Below are positions 1 through 6,823 of a DNA stretch of 14,832 bases, piece after piece. Positions within the stretch are counted from its first letter, which is position 1. The number at the start of each line of letters is the position of its first letter. Source of the DNA: HRBIN16 sp049969495. GTDB lineage: Bacteria > Armatimonadota > HRBIN16. Under the pieces are notes generated by a model that saw nothing but the letters and a program-made list of their open reading frames with translations, was not told the DNA's origin and did not search any database. The translations under genes were made by a program, and so were the position numbers. Where the stretch lies: positions 1-14,832 of the forward strand of contig JBMFOT010000075.1 of NCBI GenBank assembly GCA_049969495.1, given 5' to 3'.

Positions 1-1
1 G

Positions 2-400
2 GAGCTGGCGCAACGGGGGGTAACCTCCGGCGTCGAAGTGGAGCTCATTCACGATGAGATCCGACAATATGAAGAGGCTCGCAAGAGCTTTGACCGCGAG
101 CTACAGCAACGGCGAGAGTGGATTGCCGAAGCGCGGGCGGAGGTCGCCCGGCTGAAACCCCAGCGACAGATGCTGGAACGTGGGGAGCAAAACCGGCGTG
201 CGCGCCAGCGTGCGGCGGAGATAGAACGCCAGGCGGAACTGCGCAAGATGGAGCTGGTGCGTCAGGCGATTCTGGTCTCCGAAGGACTAACGCACACCGA
301 CCACCGTCCGACCTTCTGGTGGATACCGCTGGTGGACCCGTCGGGCGGATGGCTGGAACGTATCACACAGGGAACGGAAATGTATCTGGAGGAGATTTAG
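2..400 (+). CDS. Coiled-coil protein of unknown function, 5' end outside the window
   Basis: The reading frame is open from the first bases to the TAG at 398-400. A GTG at 38 is the first possible start inside the window, but the frame continues upstream in coding-like sequence, so the gene is probably cut by the window edge. The visible part is highly charged and helical, rich in Glu, Arg, Gln and Ala over roughly the first 80 residues after GTG 38, which suggests a coiled coil. It then changes to a short non-coiled tail with Trp, Pro and Gly (WWIPLVDPSGGW) and ends in YLEEI. I do not recognise the family. There is no signal peptide or membrane segment in the visible part. The stop codon abuts the rfaE2 start, so the two genes are probably co-transcribed and translationally coupled. 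Confidence 0.7.
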   Translation, partial: ELAQRGVTSGVEVELIHDEIRQYEEARKSFDRELQQRREWIAEARAEVARLKPQRQMLERGEQNRRARQRAAEIERQAELRKMELVRQAILVSEGLTHTDHRPTFWWIPLVDPSGGWLERITQGTEMYLEEI

Positions 401-913
401 GTGCTGAGAAGGACAGCCGATAAAATCAAACAACAGCAGGAGCTCGCCCGCATCGTGCAGCAGCGACGTGAGCGAGGGGAGCGGTGCGTTTTTACCAACG
501 GCTGCTTCGACATCCTGCACGTGGGACACATCCGCTACCTGCAGGAGGCGCGCGAGCTGGGCGACTATCTGGTGGTAGCGATTAACAGCGACGAGTCGGT
601 GCGCCAGCTGAAAGGCACCCCCCGCCCCTTCGTGACACAGGACGAGCGAGCCGAGATGCTGGCGGCGCTGGAAAGCGTGGATTATGTCACCATCTACGAG
701 GAGATGACCGCCGAGTCGGTGATTCGCCTCCTGCGCCCCGAGATTTATGTAAAGGGAGGTGACTACAAGCCCGACACCATCTTGGAAGCGCCCGCAGTAC
801 GCTCGTATGGCGGGCAGGTGATCACGGTCACTCTGGTGCAGGGGCGATCTACTACTCGGCTGGTGGAGCGTGTAGTGCAGGCGTTGACGGAGCGCGAGGC
901 AGAACGGGTATGA
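401..913 (+). CDS. rfaE2: D-glycero-beta-D-manno-heptose 1-phosphate adenylyltransferase (RfaE2/HldE C-domain type)
   Basis: This is a 170-residue nucleotidyltransferase. It should transfer AMP from ATP to heptose 1-phosphate, making ADP-heptose for lipopolysaccharide inner core or another heptosylated surface glycan, in the cytoplasm. Family signatures are clear: FTNGCFDILHVGH at 31-43 holds the HxGH nucleotide-binding motif (His40, His43), INSDESVR follows at 61-68, KGGDY lies at 118-122, and GRSTTRLVERV is at 148-158. The length fits a stand-alone E2 domain. The kinase half (RfaE1/HldE N-domain) is absent from the window. The GTG start at 401 follows the previous TAG directly and has GGAGG at about 388-392 as ribosome binding site. 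The stop overlaps the next start (ATGA). Some family members adenylylate other sugar phosphates, so the substrate is inferred from homology. Confidence 0.93.
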   Translation: MLRRTADKIKQQQELARIVQQRRERGERCVFTNGCFDILHVGHIRYLQEARELGDYLVVAINSDESVRQLKGTPRPFVTQDERAEMLAALESVDYVTIYEEMTAESVIRLLRPEIYVKGGDYKPDTILEAPAVRSYGGQVITVTLVQGRSTTRLVERVVQALTEREAERV

Positions 914-1788
914 ACAGGGTATTATTGACCGCCACGTGGAACTTCGGCAGACTGGCAGTAGAACGCGCGTTCAACACGCTGGAGCTGGGAGCATCTGCTC
1001 TGGATGCCCTTGAAACGGGAATCAATGCGGTAGAAATGGATGAGAGCGTGCAATCCGTTGGCTACGGAGGCTTGCCGAACCGTGCCGGTTATGTGGAGCT
1101 GGACGCCGCCATCATGGACGCGCGTGGACACCGTTCGGGAGCGGTAGCCGCCCTTCGTGGGTTCCGCCGCCCCATCTCGGTAGCGCGGCGTGTGATGGAG
1201 GTGCTGCCTCATGCTCTGCTGGTTGGCGAAGGCGCGGCGGAGTTCGCTCGAGAACAGGGCTTTGAAGAGGAAGAAACGCTCTCGCCCGCAGCCTCCGAGC
1301 AGTGGCTTCAATGGCGCGAAACGCAGGCTCCCCCCGCCGATGTGGAAGAGAGCCACGATACCGTCGGCATGATTATCTGGACGCCCGACACTATCGTGGT
1401 GGGCTGTTCTACATCGGGGCTGAAGTGGAAGTATCCGGGACGGGTGGGAGATAGCCCAATTGTCGGAGCGGGGTTATACGCCGACGAAGAAGTGGGCGCA
1501 GCGGTCGCTACCGGCAACGGCGACGAGATCAGCCGTGTGGCGCTGTGCAGTCGCGTGGTCTTCCTGATGGAGCGCGGCATGAGCGCACAGGAGGCATGCG
1601 ACGAGGCGATTCGCTACCTGATGCGCAAACGCACCGATGCCAACGGCATCCCACCCCATGCGGCGGTGCTGGCGGTACGCGCAGACGGCAATTTCGGCGT
1701 CTCTGCCAGCTACGCGAAGTTCCCATATGCGCTGCACAACGGACAGTCACTGACGATGGGTGAACGAGAAGCACTGGAGCCGAAGTAA
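910..1788 (+). CDS. Isoaspartyl peptidase/L-asparaginase or N4-(beta-N-acetylglucosaminyl)-L-asparaginase (Ntn-hydrolase, family T2)
   Basis: This 292-residue protein matches the aspartylglucosaminidase and plant-type asparaginase family. Its members cleave the amide bond of asparagine, isoaspartyl peptides or GlcNAc-Asn after autoproteolysis. The cleavage site is HD|TVGM, giving Thr151 as the new N-terminal nucleophile. The downstream signatures also fit: STSGLKWKYPGRVGDSP at 167-183, GAGLYAD at 186-192 and TGNGDE at 201-206, which position substrate and oxyanion hole. GGLPNRAG at 53-60 and LDAAIMDA at 64-71 are typical of the alpha subunit. The layout resembles human AGA more than Escherichia coli IaaA. 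No signal peptide is visible, so it is probably cytoplasmic. It overlaps rfaE2 by 4 bp (ATGA) and lies 14 bp before the cyclophilin gene, so all belong to one cluster. Substrate choice between glycoasparagine and isoaspartyl peptide cannot be settled here. Confidence 0.9.
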   Translation: MNRVLLTATWNFGRLAVERAFNTLELGASALDALETGINAVEMDESVQSVGYGGLPNRAGYVELDAAIMDARGHRSGAVAALRGFRRPISVARRVMEVLPHALLVGEGAAEFAREQGFEEEETLSPAASEQWLQWRETQAPPADVEESHDTVGMIIWTPDTIVVGCSTSGLKWKYPGRVGDSPIVGAGLYADEEVGAAVATGNGDEISRVALCSRVVFLMERGMSAQEACDEAIRYLMRKRTDANGIPPHAAVLAVRADGNFGVSASYAKFPYALHNGQSLTMGEREALEPK

Positions 1789-1802
1789 AGGAGGCCAAAA
1801 CG

Positions 1803-2408
1803 ATGAAGCAAATAACACTCACCCTTGTCTGCCTTCTGGTGGCAGGTATCATGTTCTCCACAATAGGCTGCGGCAAGAAAGAGGAACCCCAACCCGCTGC
1901 CGAAGGTGCTTCGGCGCCGGAAAAGCCCGCTGAGACGGCGGTCTCGCCCGTGCCGGGAAAAGTGGCTTACGCGCTTGTGGACGTGGAAGGCAAGGGCAAA
2001 TTCGTTATCGAGCTCAATCTGGAAAAAGCCCCCAAAACCGCAGGCAACTTCATCAAGCTGGCGAAAGCGGGCTTTTATAACGGTTTGACCTTCCACCGCG
2101 TGGTGCCCGACTTCGTGGTGCAAGGCGGCGACCCAAACGGCGACGGAACCGGCGGCCCCGGTTACACTATCCCGTTTGAAGAGACCGGGCTCAAACACGA
2201 GGACGGCGCGGTGGCAATGGCTCGCAAGGGTGATGATAAGAACAGTGCGGGCAGTCAGTTCTACATCTGCCTCGGCCCGCAACATCAGCTGGACGGCGAC
2301 TACGCGGTGTTCGGGAAGGTGATTCAGGGTATGGACGTGGTGCGCAAAATCCAGCAATACGACATCATGAAAGAGGTCACCATCTCGGACACGAAGCCGG
2401 AGATGTAA
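1803..2408 (+). CDS. Cyclophilin-type peptidyl-prolyl cis-trans isomerase, probable lipoprotein
   Basis: This 201-residue protein catalyses cis-trans isomerisation of Xaa-Pro bonds, most likely outside the cytoplasmic membrane. The first 22 residues form a hydrophobic signal segment ending STIG|C, and Cys23 is followed by GKKEE, which fits a lipoprotein although the -3 residue is Thr rather than the usual Leu. A Pro/Ala/Glu-rich linker runs to about residue 52. The cyclophilin fold follows, with FHRVVPDFVVQGGDP at 97-111 carrying the catalytic Arg99, GTGGPGY at 115-121, AGSQFYI at 149-155 and LDGDYAVFGKV at 163-173. A strong ribosome binding site, AAAGGAGG, ends about 8 nt before the ATG. It is the last gene of the first cluster. 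Its likely job is folding or maturing exported proteins. Confidence 0.92.
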   Translation: MKQITLTLVCLLVAGIMFSTIGCGKKEEPQPAAEGASAPEKPAETAVSPVPGKVAYALVDVEGKGKFVIELNLEKAPKTAGNFIKLAKAGFYNGLTFHRVVPDFVVQGGDPNGDGTGGPGYTIPFEETGLKHEDGAVAMARKGDDKNSAGSQFYICLGPQHQLDGDYAVFGKVIQGMDVVRKIQQYDIMKEVTISDTKPEM

Positions 2409-2654
2409 TTCGTGGATTGACAACACAGGTGTGGAGAACTTGGAGCGGCTGTACAGGCCGAGGGTAGCTCTGGTAGCCCCCTCGGCGAGATAATGTTCTA
2501 TCTTGGCGTCTGCCCCTGTTATTGTCTGTGCCAAGCTGAGGCAATCGCGGCAGGACCAAAGCCATGCGTTATCTGCTGTATTCTGGCCTGGTCTTCAGGA
2601 CCTAGCTTGCTAAAGTCGCCCTGTACTTCACGTGCCTTCTGAGTGGGATTATCC
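2409..2654. other. Intergenic region between two converging genes
   Basis: This 246 bp gap separates the cyclophilin gene from the end of the glycosidase gene. It holds one clear inverted repeat at 2457-2486. On the minus strand, about 2519-2650 has a coding-like stretch with residues such as QGDFSKLGPEDQARIQQ ending in TAA. It has no ATG, GTG or TTG start of its own beyond the glycosidase stop, so I treat it as a possible gene remnant, not a gene. No RNA gene is recognisable. Confidence 0.4.
2457..2486. terminator. Inverted repeat, possible transcription terminator between convergent genes
   Basis: GCCGAGGG at 2457-2464 pairs perfectly with CCCTCGGC at 2479-2486 around a 14-nt loop. It lies 49 bp after the cyclophilin stop. 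There is no T-run on either side, so it is not a classical intrinsic terminator. It may act in a factor-dependent end or be an RNA-stabilising hairpin for transcripts from either direction. Confidence 0.35.
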
Positions 2655-3995
2655 TTACAACTGCACCCCGTTCGCCGCGATGACCTGCTGGTACCACCGC
2701 GCGCTATCTTTCCAGATGCGCTGCTGGGTAGCGTAATCCACATACACGATGCCGAACCGCTTGGAATAGCCGTACGCCCACTCGAAGTTATCCATCAGCG
2801 ACCAGACGAAGTAGCCTTTCAGAGGCACACCATCCTGTATTGCCTTGTGGGCAGACAGAAAGTGCTGTCGCAGGTACTCCACCCTTTGCGCATCGGCTAC
2901 CCTGCCATCGTGAACCTCATCGCGGAAAGCGGCGCCGTTCTCGGTCACATACAGGCTCAAGCGCGGCGATTCCGAATGCACCCACTGCAGCGTCTCGTAT
3001 AGCCCCTCAGGGTATATTTCCCACCCCATGTCTGTATACTGCGCTTGCTTGTTCTCCACGCCTTCCGCCAGCAGGTAGCCATGCTCCCCTCGTTTCACGA
3101 TGCCTCTCGAGTAATAATTGATACCCATGAAGTCGATGGGTTGGGCGATGCGTTCCATATCTCCTGAGTGCACAGGGGGCCAGGCAAAGCCGACCATCTG
3201 CTCTGCCAGTGCGGGGTAGCGTCCCTTGAGCAACGGTTCCACAAACAGCGCGTTGTTCATCGTATGCACCCGCTCGGCCGCTGCTCTGTCCTCTTCGCTA
3301 CCGGTGGCGGGATGCTGGGGAGCGAGGTTCAGCACGATACCTACCTGAGCCTCCGAGGGCAGAACGCCTCGCAGCCGCGCTACCGCCTCACCGTGTGCCA
3401 GCAAACAGTGATGCACCGCACGAAGTCCCGCCCAGAGGTCACGCATACCGGGAGCGTGGTAGCCCTGTATGTAACCGAGGAAGGTAAACACCCACGGCTC
3501 GTTGAGCGTTGCCCACAGGCGCACCCTGTCGCCCAATCGCTGTGTCACAATCTGCGCGTAGTCGCCAAACCAGTTGACAATTTCGCGATTCGCCCAGCCG
3601 CCTAGGTCCTGCAGCGCGCCCGGCAGGTCCCAGTGGTAGAGAGTCACCATCGGCTGAATGCCTGCCTCTACCAGCGCGTCCACGAGGCGGTCATAAAAGT
3701 CCAGTCCTGCTGGGTTCACCCTGCCTTTGCCCTCGGGAAGGATGCGTGCCCAGCTGATGGAGAAGCGATATGCCTTCAAGCCCATCTCACGCATCAGCGC
3801 CACATCCTCTCGCCAGCGGTGGTAGTGGTCGCAGGCAACGTCGCCTGTGTCGCCGTTGAACGTGGTGCCCGGCGTATGGGAGAAACGGTGCCAGATAGAA
3901 GCCCCCGCGCCGTCAGCCAGCGGGGAACCCTCTATCTGATAGGAAGCGGTTGCAGCTCCCCACAGAAATCCATCGGGGAAACGAAAGACAGACAT
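2655..3995 (-). CDS. Glycoside hydrolase family 1 beta-glucosidase/beta-galactosidase
   Basis: This 446-residue protein is a complete GH1 retaining beta-glycosidase, an intracellular (beta/alpha)8 barrel that hydrolyses cellobiose-like, lactose-like or aryl beta-glycosides. The N-terminal signature FRFPDGFLWGAATASYQIEG lies at about 4-23. The acid/base glutamate is in TLNEPW (about 163-168), and the nucleophile glutamate is in YVTENGA (about 349-355). FSISWARILPEG (about 78-89), TLYHWDLP (about 118-125) and the C-terminal WSLMDNFEWAYGYSKRFGIVYVD region also match the family. No signal peptide is present. The ATG at 3995 has a strong ribosome binding site (AAGGAGGG on the minus strand) and a good promoter upstream at 4031-4059. 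It diverges from the galactonate dehydratase gene. Glucosidase versus galactosidase preference cannot be read from sequence alone, and many GH1 enzymes do both. Confidence 0.95.
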   Translation of the reverse strand: MSVFRFPDGFLWGAATASYQIEGSPLADGAGASIWHRFSHTPGTTFNGDTGDVACDHYHRWREDVALMREMGLKAYRFSISWARILPEGKGRVNPAGLDFYDRLVDALVEAGIQPMVTLYHWDLPGALQDLGGWANREIVNWFGDYAQIVTQRLGDRVRLWATLNEPWVFTFLGYIQGYHAPGMRDLWAGLRAVHHCLLAHGEAVARLRGVLPSEAQVGIVLNLAPQHPATGSEEDRAAAERVHTMNNALFVEPLLKGRYPALAEQMVGFAWPPVHSGDMERIAQPIDFMGINYYSRGIVKRGEHGYLLAEGVENKQAQYTDMGWEIYPEGLYETLQWVHSESPRLSLYVTENGAAFRDEVHDGRVADAQRVEYLRQHFLSAHKAIQDGVPLKGYFVWSLMDNFEWAYGYSKRFGIVYVDYATQQRIWKDSARWYQQVIAANGVQL

Positions 3996-4030
3996 ACCAG
4001 CCCTCCTTACACTTAAACCTTTCAGGTGAC

Positions 4031-4059
4031 ATTCTACAGAAAACCTGCGCAGCTGGCAA
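4031..4059 (-). promoter_or_regulatory. Sigma-70-type promoter for the GH1 gene
   Basis: On the minus strand, TTGCCA (4054-4059) and TAGAAT (4031-4036) are separated by exactly 17 bp. Each hexamer matches five of six consensus positions. The predicted start of transcription near 4024 gives a leader of about 28 nt with AAGGAGGG before the GH1 ATG at 3995. Confidence 0.65.
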
Positions 4060-4085
4060 GAGGAGAGCCTTTCGGCACGTGGAAA
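4051..4085 (+). promoter_or_regulatory. Upstream element, copy A of a two-copy motif
   Basis: CTGGCAAGAGGAGA followed by CCTTTCGG and TGGAAA resembles the stretch at 6689-6735. The last 24 bases of each copy share 18 positions by eye. Both lie in a divergent intergenic region upstream of a plus-strand gene. Copy A covers the place where the dehydratase gene promoter should be and includes the -35 box of the GH1 promoter on the other strand. A role as operator or RNA element is inference. Confidence 0.35.
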
Positions 4086-4111
4086 AGAGTCATAACAATG
4101 GCGGGAGGTAC

Positions 4112-5236
4112 ATGCACGTGCGCATTGTAGAGGTCAAGACCTTTGCGGTGGAACCGCGCTGGCTGTTCGTCAAAGTGAGCACGGACGAGGGCATTGTGGG
4201 CTGGGGCGAATGCCTGGGCGACAAGGCGTTCGTGATTGCCGAGGCGGTGCGCTCCTACGAACACGTGCTGCTGGGTGAGGACCCGGCACGTATCCTCCAG
4301 CTAGTGCAGCGGATGTACCGTCATGCTTTCTGGCGAGGCGGTCCGGTGCTGAACGCCGCCATCAGCGGCATCGAGATGGCGCTGTGGGATATTCAGGGCA
4401 AACGTTTGGGAGTGCCCGTTTACGAGCTCTTGGGCGGGAAGGTGCGCGAGCGCATTCGAGTATATCGCCACATCGGCAGCTACGAGCCGACACAGATTGC
4501 CGAGCAGGCTCGCCAGCGCGTGGCGGAGGGCTATACAGCGGTGAAATTCTGTCCCCTGCCCGCTTTGCATCCTCTGGAAAGCGCGGCGACTATCGAAAAA
4601 GCGGTGGAGCTGGTGGCCACCGCGCGGGAAGCAGTAGGCAACGAGGTGGACATCCTGCTGGATTTCCACGGTCGCGCCACACCCGCCATTGCCACCCAGC
4701 TGGAGTATGAGCTGCGTCCCTATCACCCCTTCTTCATCGAAGAGCCGGTGCTGCCTGAAAACGTGGACGCGCTGGCATCCGTCGCCAGCAAGGCGGTCAT
4801 TCCCATTGCCACCGGCGAGCGGTTGTTCACCCGCTTTGGCTTCCGGCAGGTGCTGGAGAAAGGAGCCGCTCGAGTGTTACAGCCGGACCCCTGCATCTGC
4901 GGGGGCATTCTAGAAACCCGCTACATCGCGGCGATGGCGGAAACATACTACGTTGCGCTGGCTCCGCACAACCCCTACGGACCGATTAACCTCGCGGCGT
5001 GCCTGCAAATAGACGCCTGCTCGCCCAACTTTGTGATTCAGGAGTTCGTGCATCTGGGCGAGGGCTACCTGAAAAACCCCTTCACCGTACGCGAAGGCTA
5101 TATCGACGTGCCTACCGCCCCCGGCTTGGGTATCGAAGTGGACGAGGAGTACCTGCTAGCACATCCTCTATCCCCCAAGCCCGATCCCGGTAGCGGCTTC
5201 TTCCACAGCGACGACGGCTCGGTAGCGGAGTGGTAA
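4112..5236 (+). CDS. dgoD: D-galactonate dehydratase-type enolase superfamily enzyme
   Basis: This 374-residue protein belongs to the mandelate racemase subgroup of the enolase superfamily and resembles DgoD along its whole length. DgoD converts D-galactonate to 2-dehydro-3-deoxy-D-galactonate, which an aldolase and a kinase can then process. Active-site residues are in place: Asp184 and His186 in LDFHG, Glu210 in IEEP, Glu236 in TGER and His285 in APHNP. These give three Mg ligands and the two histidines used by acid-sugar dehydratases. The C-terminus DDGSVAEW also matches the family. The frame is open further upstream, but ATG 4112 is chosen because GGGAGGT at about 4103-4109 precedes it and the family N-terminus (VRIVEVKTF) begins there. 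It ends 6 bp from the converging transporter stop. The exact aldonic acid used could differ, for example gluconate or a related sugar acid. Confidence 0.88.
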   Translation: MHVRIVEVKTFAVEPRWLFVKVSTDEGIVGWGECLGDKAFVIAEAVRSYEHVLLGEDPARILQLVQRMYRHAFWRGGPVLNAAISGIEMALWDIQGKRLGVPVYELLGGKVRERIRVYRHIGSYEPTQIAEQARQRVAEGYTAVKFCPLPALHPLESAATIEKAVELVATAREAVGNEVDILLDFHGRATPAIATQLEYELRPYHPFFIEEPVLPENVDALASVASKAVIPIATGERLFTRFGFRQVLEKGAARVLQPDPCICGGILETRYIAAMAETYYVALAPHNPYGPINLAACLQIDACSPNFVIQEFVHLGEGYLKNPFTVREGYIDVPTAPGLGIEVDEEYLLAHPLSPKPDPGSGFFHSDDGSVAEW

Positions 5237-5242
5237 GGCGTT

Positions 5243-6550
5243 CTATTCTGGCAGAGGCTTGCCTTTGGTCTCTGGTGCCCATAGAAGCACGATATAGCCC
5301 AGCAAAAACGCCAGCGAAAGGATGGTTGCCGCCCACTGGATGCCGTATGCCGCACGAAGCGAGCCGAAAATCCATGGCCCTGCTGCGGCGATATATCGCG
5401 CTACATTGTACGAGAAGCCCGTTCCCGTCGCGCGTAAACGTGTCGGGAAAATCTCCGGGAAGTATATAGCGTAGCACCCTAGCAACGCCAGCAAACTGAA
5501 ACCCAATAGCGAGAAATAAATCAGTGCATCCCCAAAGGACTTCGTGTTATGGAAGGTCAGCGAAGCGGTTATCAGGCACAGCAAGAGTGCAACGCCGATA
5601 GCGCGCCGTCTACCCGCTTTCTGCGCTAGCCATGCTGCGAACAGACTCCCGAAAAAGGCGCCGCCGTTCTGTGCCATCGCCGCCCAGCTTACCTTGCGCG
5701 CGACCTCCGCTCTCAGCTCGGGCAAGTCGTTGGGGTTCAGGATGTTGCGTAACAGGTCAGGAGACCATGTGCTGATGCCCCAGAAACCGATAATGCCCAC
5801 TGCGCCCAACCCGATGCCGACCAGCAGGTTCCTGCGCAGGTGCGGTGTGTGCCACATTTCGCTCAATGTGCCGAGCTGCTCGTGCTCGATAAGGGCTCGC
5901 TCTTTCGCTTTCTGCCAGCGTTCGGGTTCTTTCACAAATAGGCGGATGACGAACACCAGCAGCGCAGGCAAAATGCCCACTGCAAATACCCACCGCCACC
6001 CCCAGTGCGGCGCGACGGTGAGGTTGATGACGCCTGCCAGGATGTTGCCGATGGCAGAGGAAGCCTGCATGATGCCCAGCGCAGTGGCACGGGCATGGGC
6101 GGGAAACACTTCCGCCACCAAGGAAGCTCCTGCCGCGAACTCCCCACCAACACCCAGCCCCGTGAGGAAACGGAACAGAGCAAACTCATGCCATGTTCGC
6201 GATAGCCCGCTTAACCCCGTGAAGCCTGCATACATCAATACCGTTATCGCCATGGTGCGTGTGCGCCCTAACCGGTCTCCCACAATGCCGAACACGAAAC
6301 CACCCGTTGCCCATCCCGCAATGAAGATGGCTTGCACAATGCCCGAGTAATAGCCCACATTGGCATCCGTCGGCTCGATACCTTGTCGGCTGAGAAGCTC
6401 CCTCATAGCTGGCTGGCGGGAGAGCACGTACAACCATTGATCCATCGTATCGAACAGCCAGCCGCAGGAGGCCACAAACAGCACCAGCCAGTGATACCTC
6501 GTTACACCCTCATACCAGCGTCTGGCGATTATCTCTTCTGATGGTTGCAT
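5243..6550 (-). CDS. Major facilitator superfamily transporter, probable sugar or sugar-acid porter
   Basis: This 435-residue protein has about twelve hydrophobic segments and the MFS signature GDRLGRTRT in the loop between helices 2 and 3. A weaker second copy (AQKAGRRRAIG) sits between helices 8 and 9. RFLTGLGVGGEFAAGASLVAEVFPAHAR around helices 4-5, given here in two overlapping parts as RFLTGLGVGGEF and AAGASLVAEVFP, and the C-terminal PETKGKPLP are typical of the sugar porter and aromatic/sugar-acid porter groups. It probably works by proton symport. Its position beside a GH1 glycosidase and a galactonate dehydratase suggests uptake of a sugar, glycoside or aldonate. The ATG at 6550 has GAGG-rich sequence just upstream on the minus strand. 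Its stop lies 6 bp from the dehydratase stop, and no terminator is visible between them. The substrate is unproven. Confidence 0.88.
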   Translation of the reverse strand: MQPSEEIIARRWYEGVTRYHWLVLFVASCGWLFDTMDQWLYVLSRQPAMRELLSRQGIEPTDANVGYYSGIVQAIFIAGWATGGFVFGIVGDRLGRTRTMAITVLMYAGFTGLSGLSRTWHEFALFRFLTGLGVGGEFAAGASLVAEVFPAHARATALGIMQASSAIGNILAGVINLTVAPHWGWRWVFAVGILPALLVFVIRLFVKEPERWQKAKERALIEHEQLGTLSEMWHTPHLRRNLLVGIGLGAVGIIGFWGISTWSPDLLRNILNPNDLPELRAEVARKVSWAAMAQNGGAFFGSLFAAWLAQKAGRRRAIGVALLLCLITASLTFHNTKSFGDALIYFSLLGFSLLALLGCYAIYFPEIFPTRLRATGTGFSYNVARYIAAAGPWIFGSLRAAYGIQWAATILSLAFLLGYIVLLWAPETKGKPLPE

Positions 6551-6688
6551 CCCTCACCTCACCCAAGCGATTTATCAACTAATTCGCGATAGATAGCCTG
6601 TTTCCTACCTGCGCTGCCAGCTGGATGGACAGGCACTAGCGTATGACGGTCGTGAGTCGGGATGACGGGGCGCAACTTTGCCCCACAC

Positions 6689-6735
6689 AACTGGCAAGAA
6701 GAAAACAGCATGGAGAACCCTTCGGGCACTGGAAA
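6689..6735 (+). promoter_or_regulatory. Upstream element, copy B of a two-copy motif
   Basis: ACTGGCAAGAAGA, a 12-nt insertion relative to copy A, and then GGAGAACCCTTCGGGCAC plus TGGAAA match the element at 4051-4085. The centre can form a tiny hairpin, CCC-TTC-GGG. The equivalent in copy A is GCC-TTTC-GGC, so the first stem pair appears to change in a compensating way. It lies about 90 bp before the fasciclin start codon. Confidence 0.35.
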
Positions 6736-6768
6736 CCATTTGCCTCCTTTTCACCGTATTGATGCTTG

Positions 6769-6789
6769 GATACGCGTATCTAGCGTATC
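6769..6789. promoter_or_regulatory. Perfect 12-bp palindrome with an adjoining half site
   Basis: GATACGCGTATC (6769-6780) is a perfect palindrome. Two bases later GCGTATC (6783-6789) repeats its right half. It sits 35-55 bp before the fasciclin gene start, a position suited to a repressor or activator site. No regulator gene is adjacent, so the role is inferred from symmetry and position only. Confidence 0.35.
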
Positions 6790-6823
6790 TCAACAACAAC
6801 ACCTGTCTTCGAAGGAGGAACGG

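Larger units (their letters stand above)
6551..6823. other. Divergent intergenic region between the transporter and fasciclin genes
   Basis: This 273 bp region separates two diverging genes. It contains a short inverted repeat, GGGGC at 6667-6671 with GCCCC at 6680-6684, then motif copy B at 6689-6735, then the palindrome at 6769-6780. The plus-strand frame is open across part of it from ATG 6662, but that stretch lacks protein-like character and a ribosome binding site, so I call it non-coding. I cannot identify a confident -35/-10 pair for either gene here. Confidence 0.5.

Noticed and set aside
1710..2534. A 274-codon open frame on the minus strand opposite the cyclophilin gene
   Set aside because: It lies almost wholly antisense to a clear cyclophilin, has no recognisable domain, and is explained by the codon bias of the real gene.
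3950..4111. N-terminal extension of the galactonate dehydratase
   Set aside because: The family N-terminus begins at ATG 4112 with GGGAGGT before it, and the extension would overlap the GH1 gene start and promoter.
5544..6350. A 268-codon open frame on the plus strand opposite the MFS gene
   Set aside because: Its composition (many Ser, Pro, Ala and Arg, no domain) is what the antisense of a hydrophobic transporter gene gives; the minus-strand MFS is certain.
6662..6823. N-terminal extension of the fasciclin protein from ATG 6662
   Set aside because: The downstream ATG 6824 has a strong ribosome binding site and begins a proper signal peptide; the extension would bury that signal and has no protein-like character.
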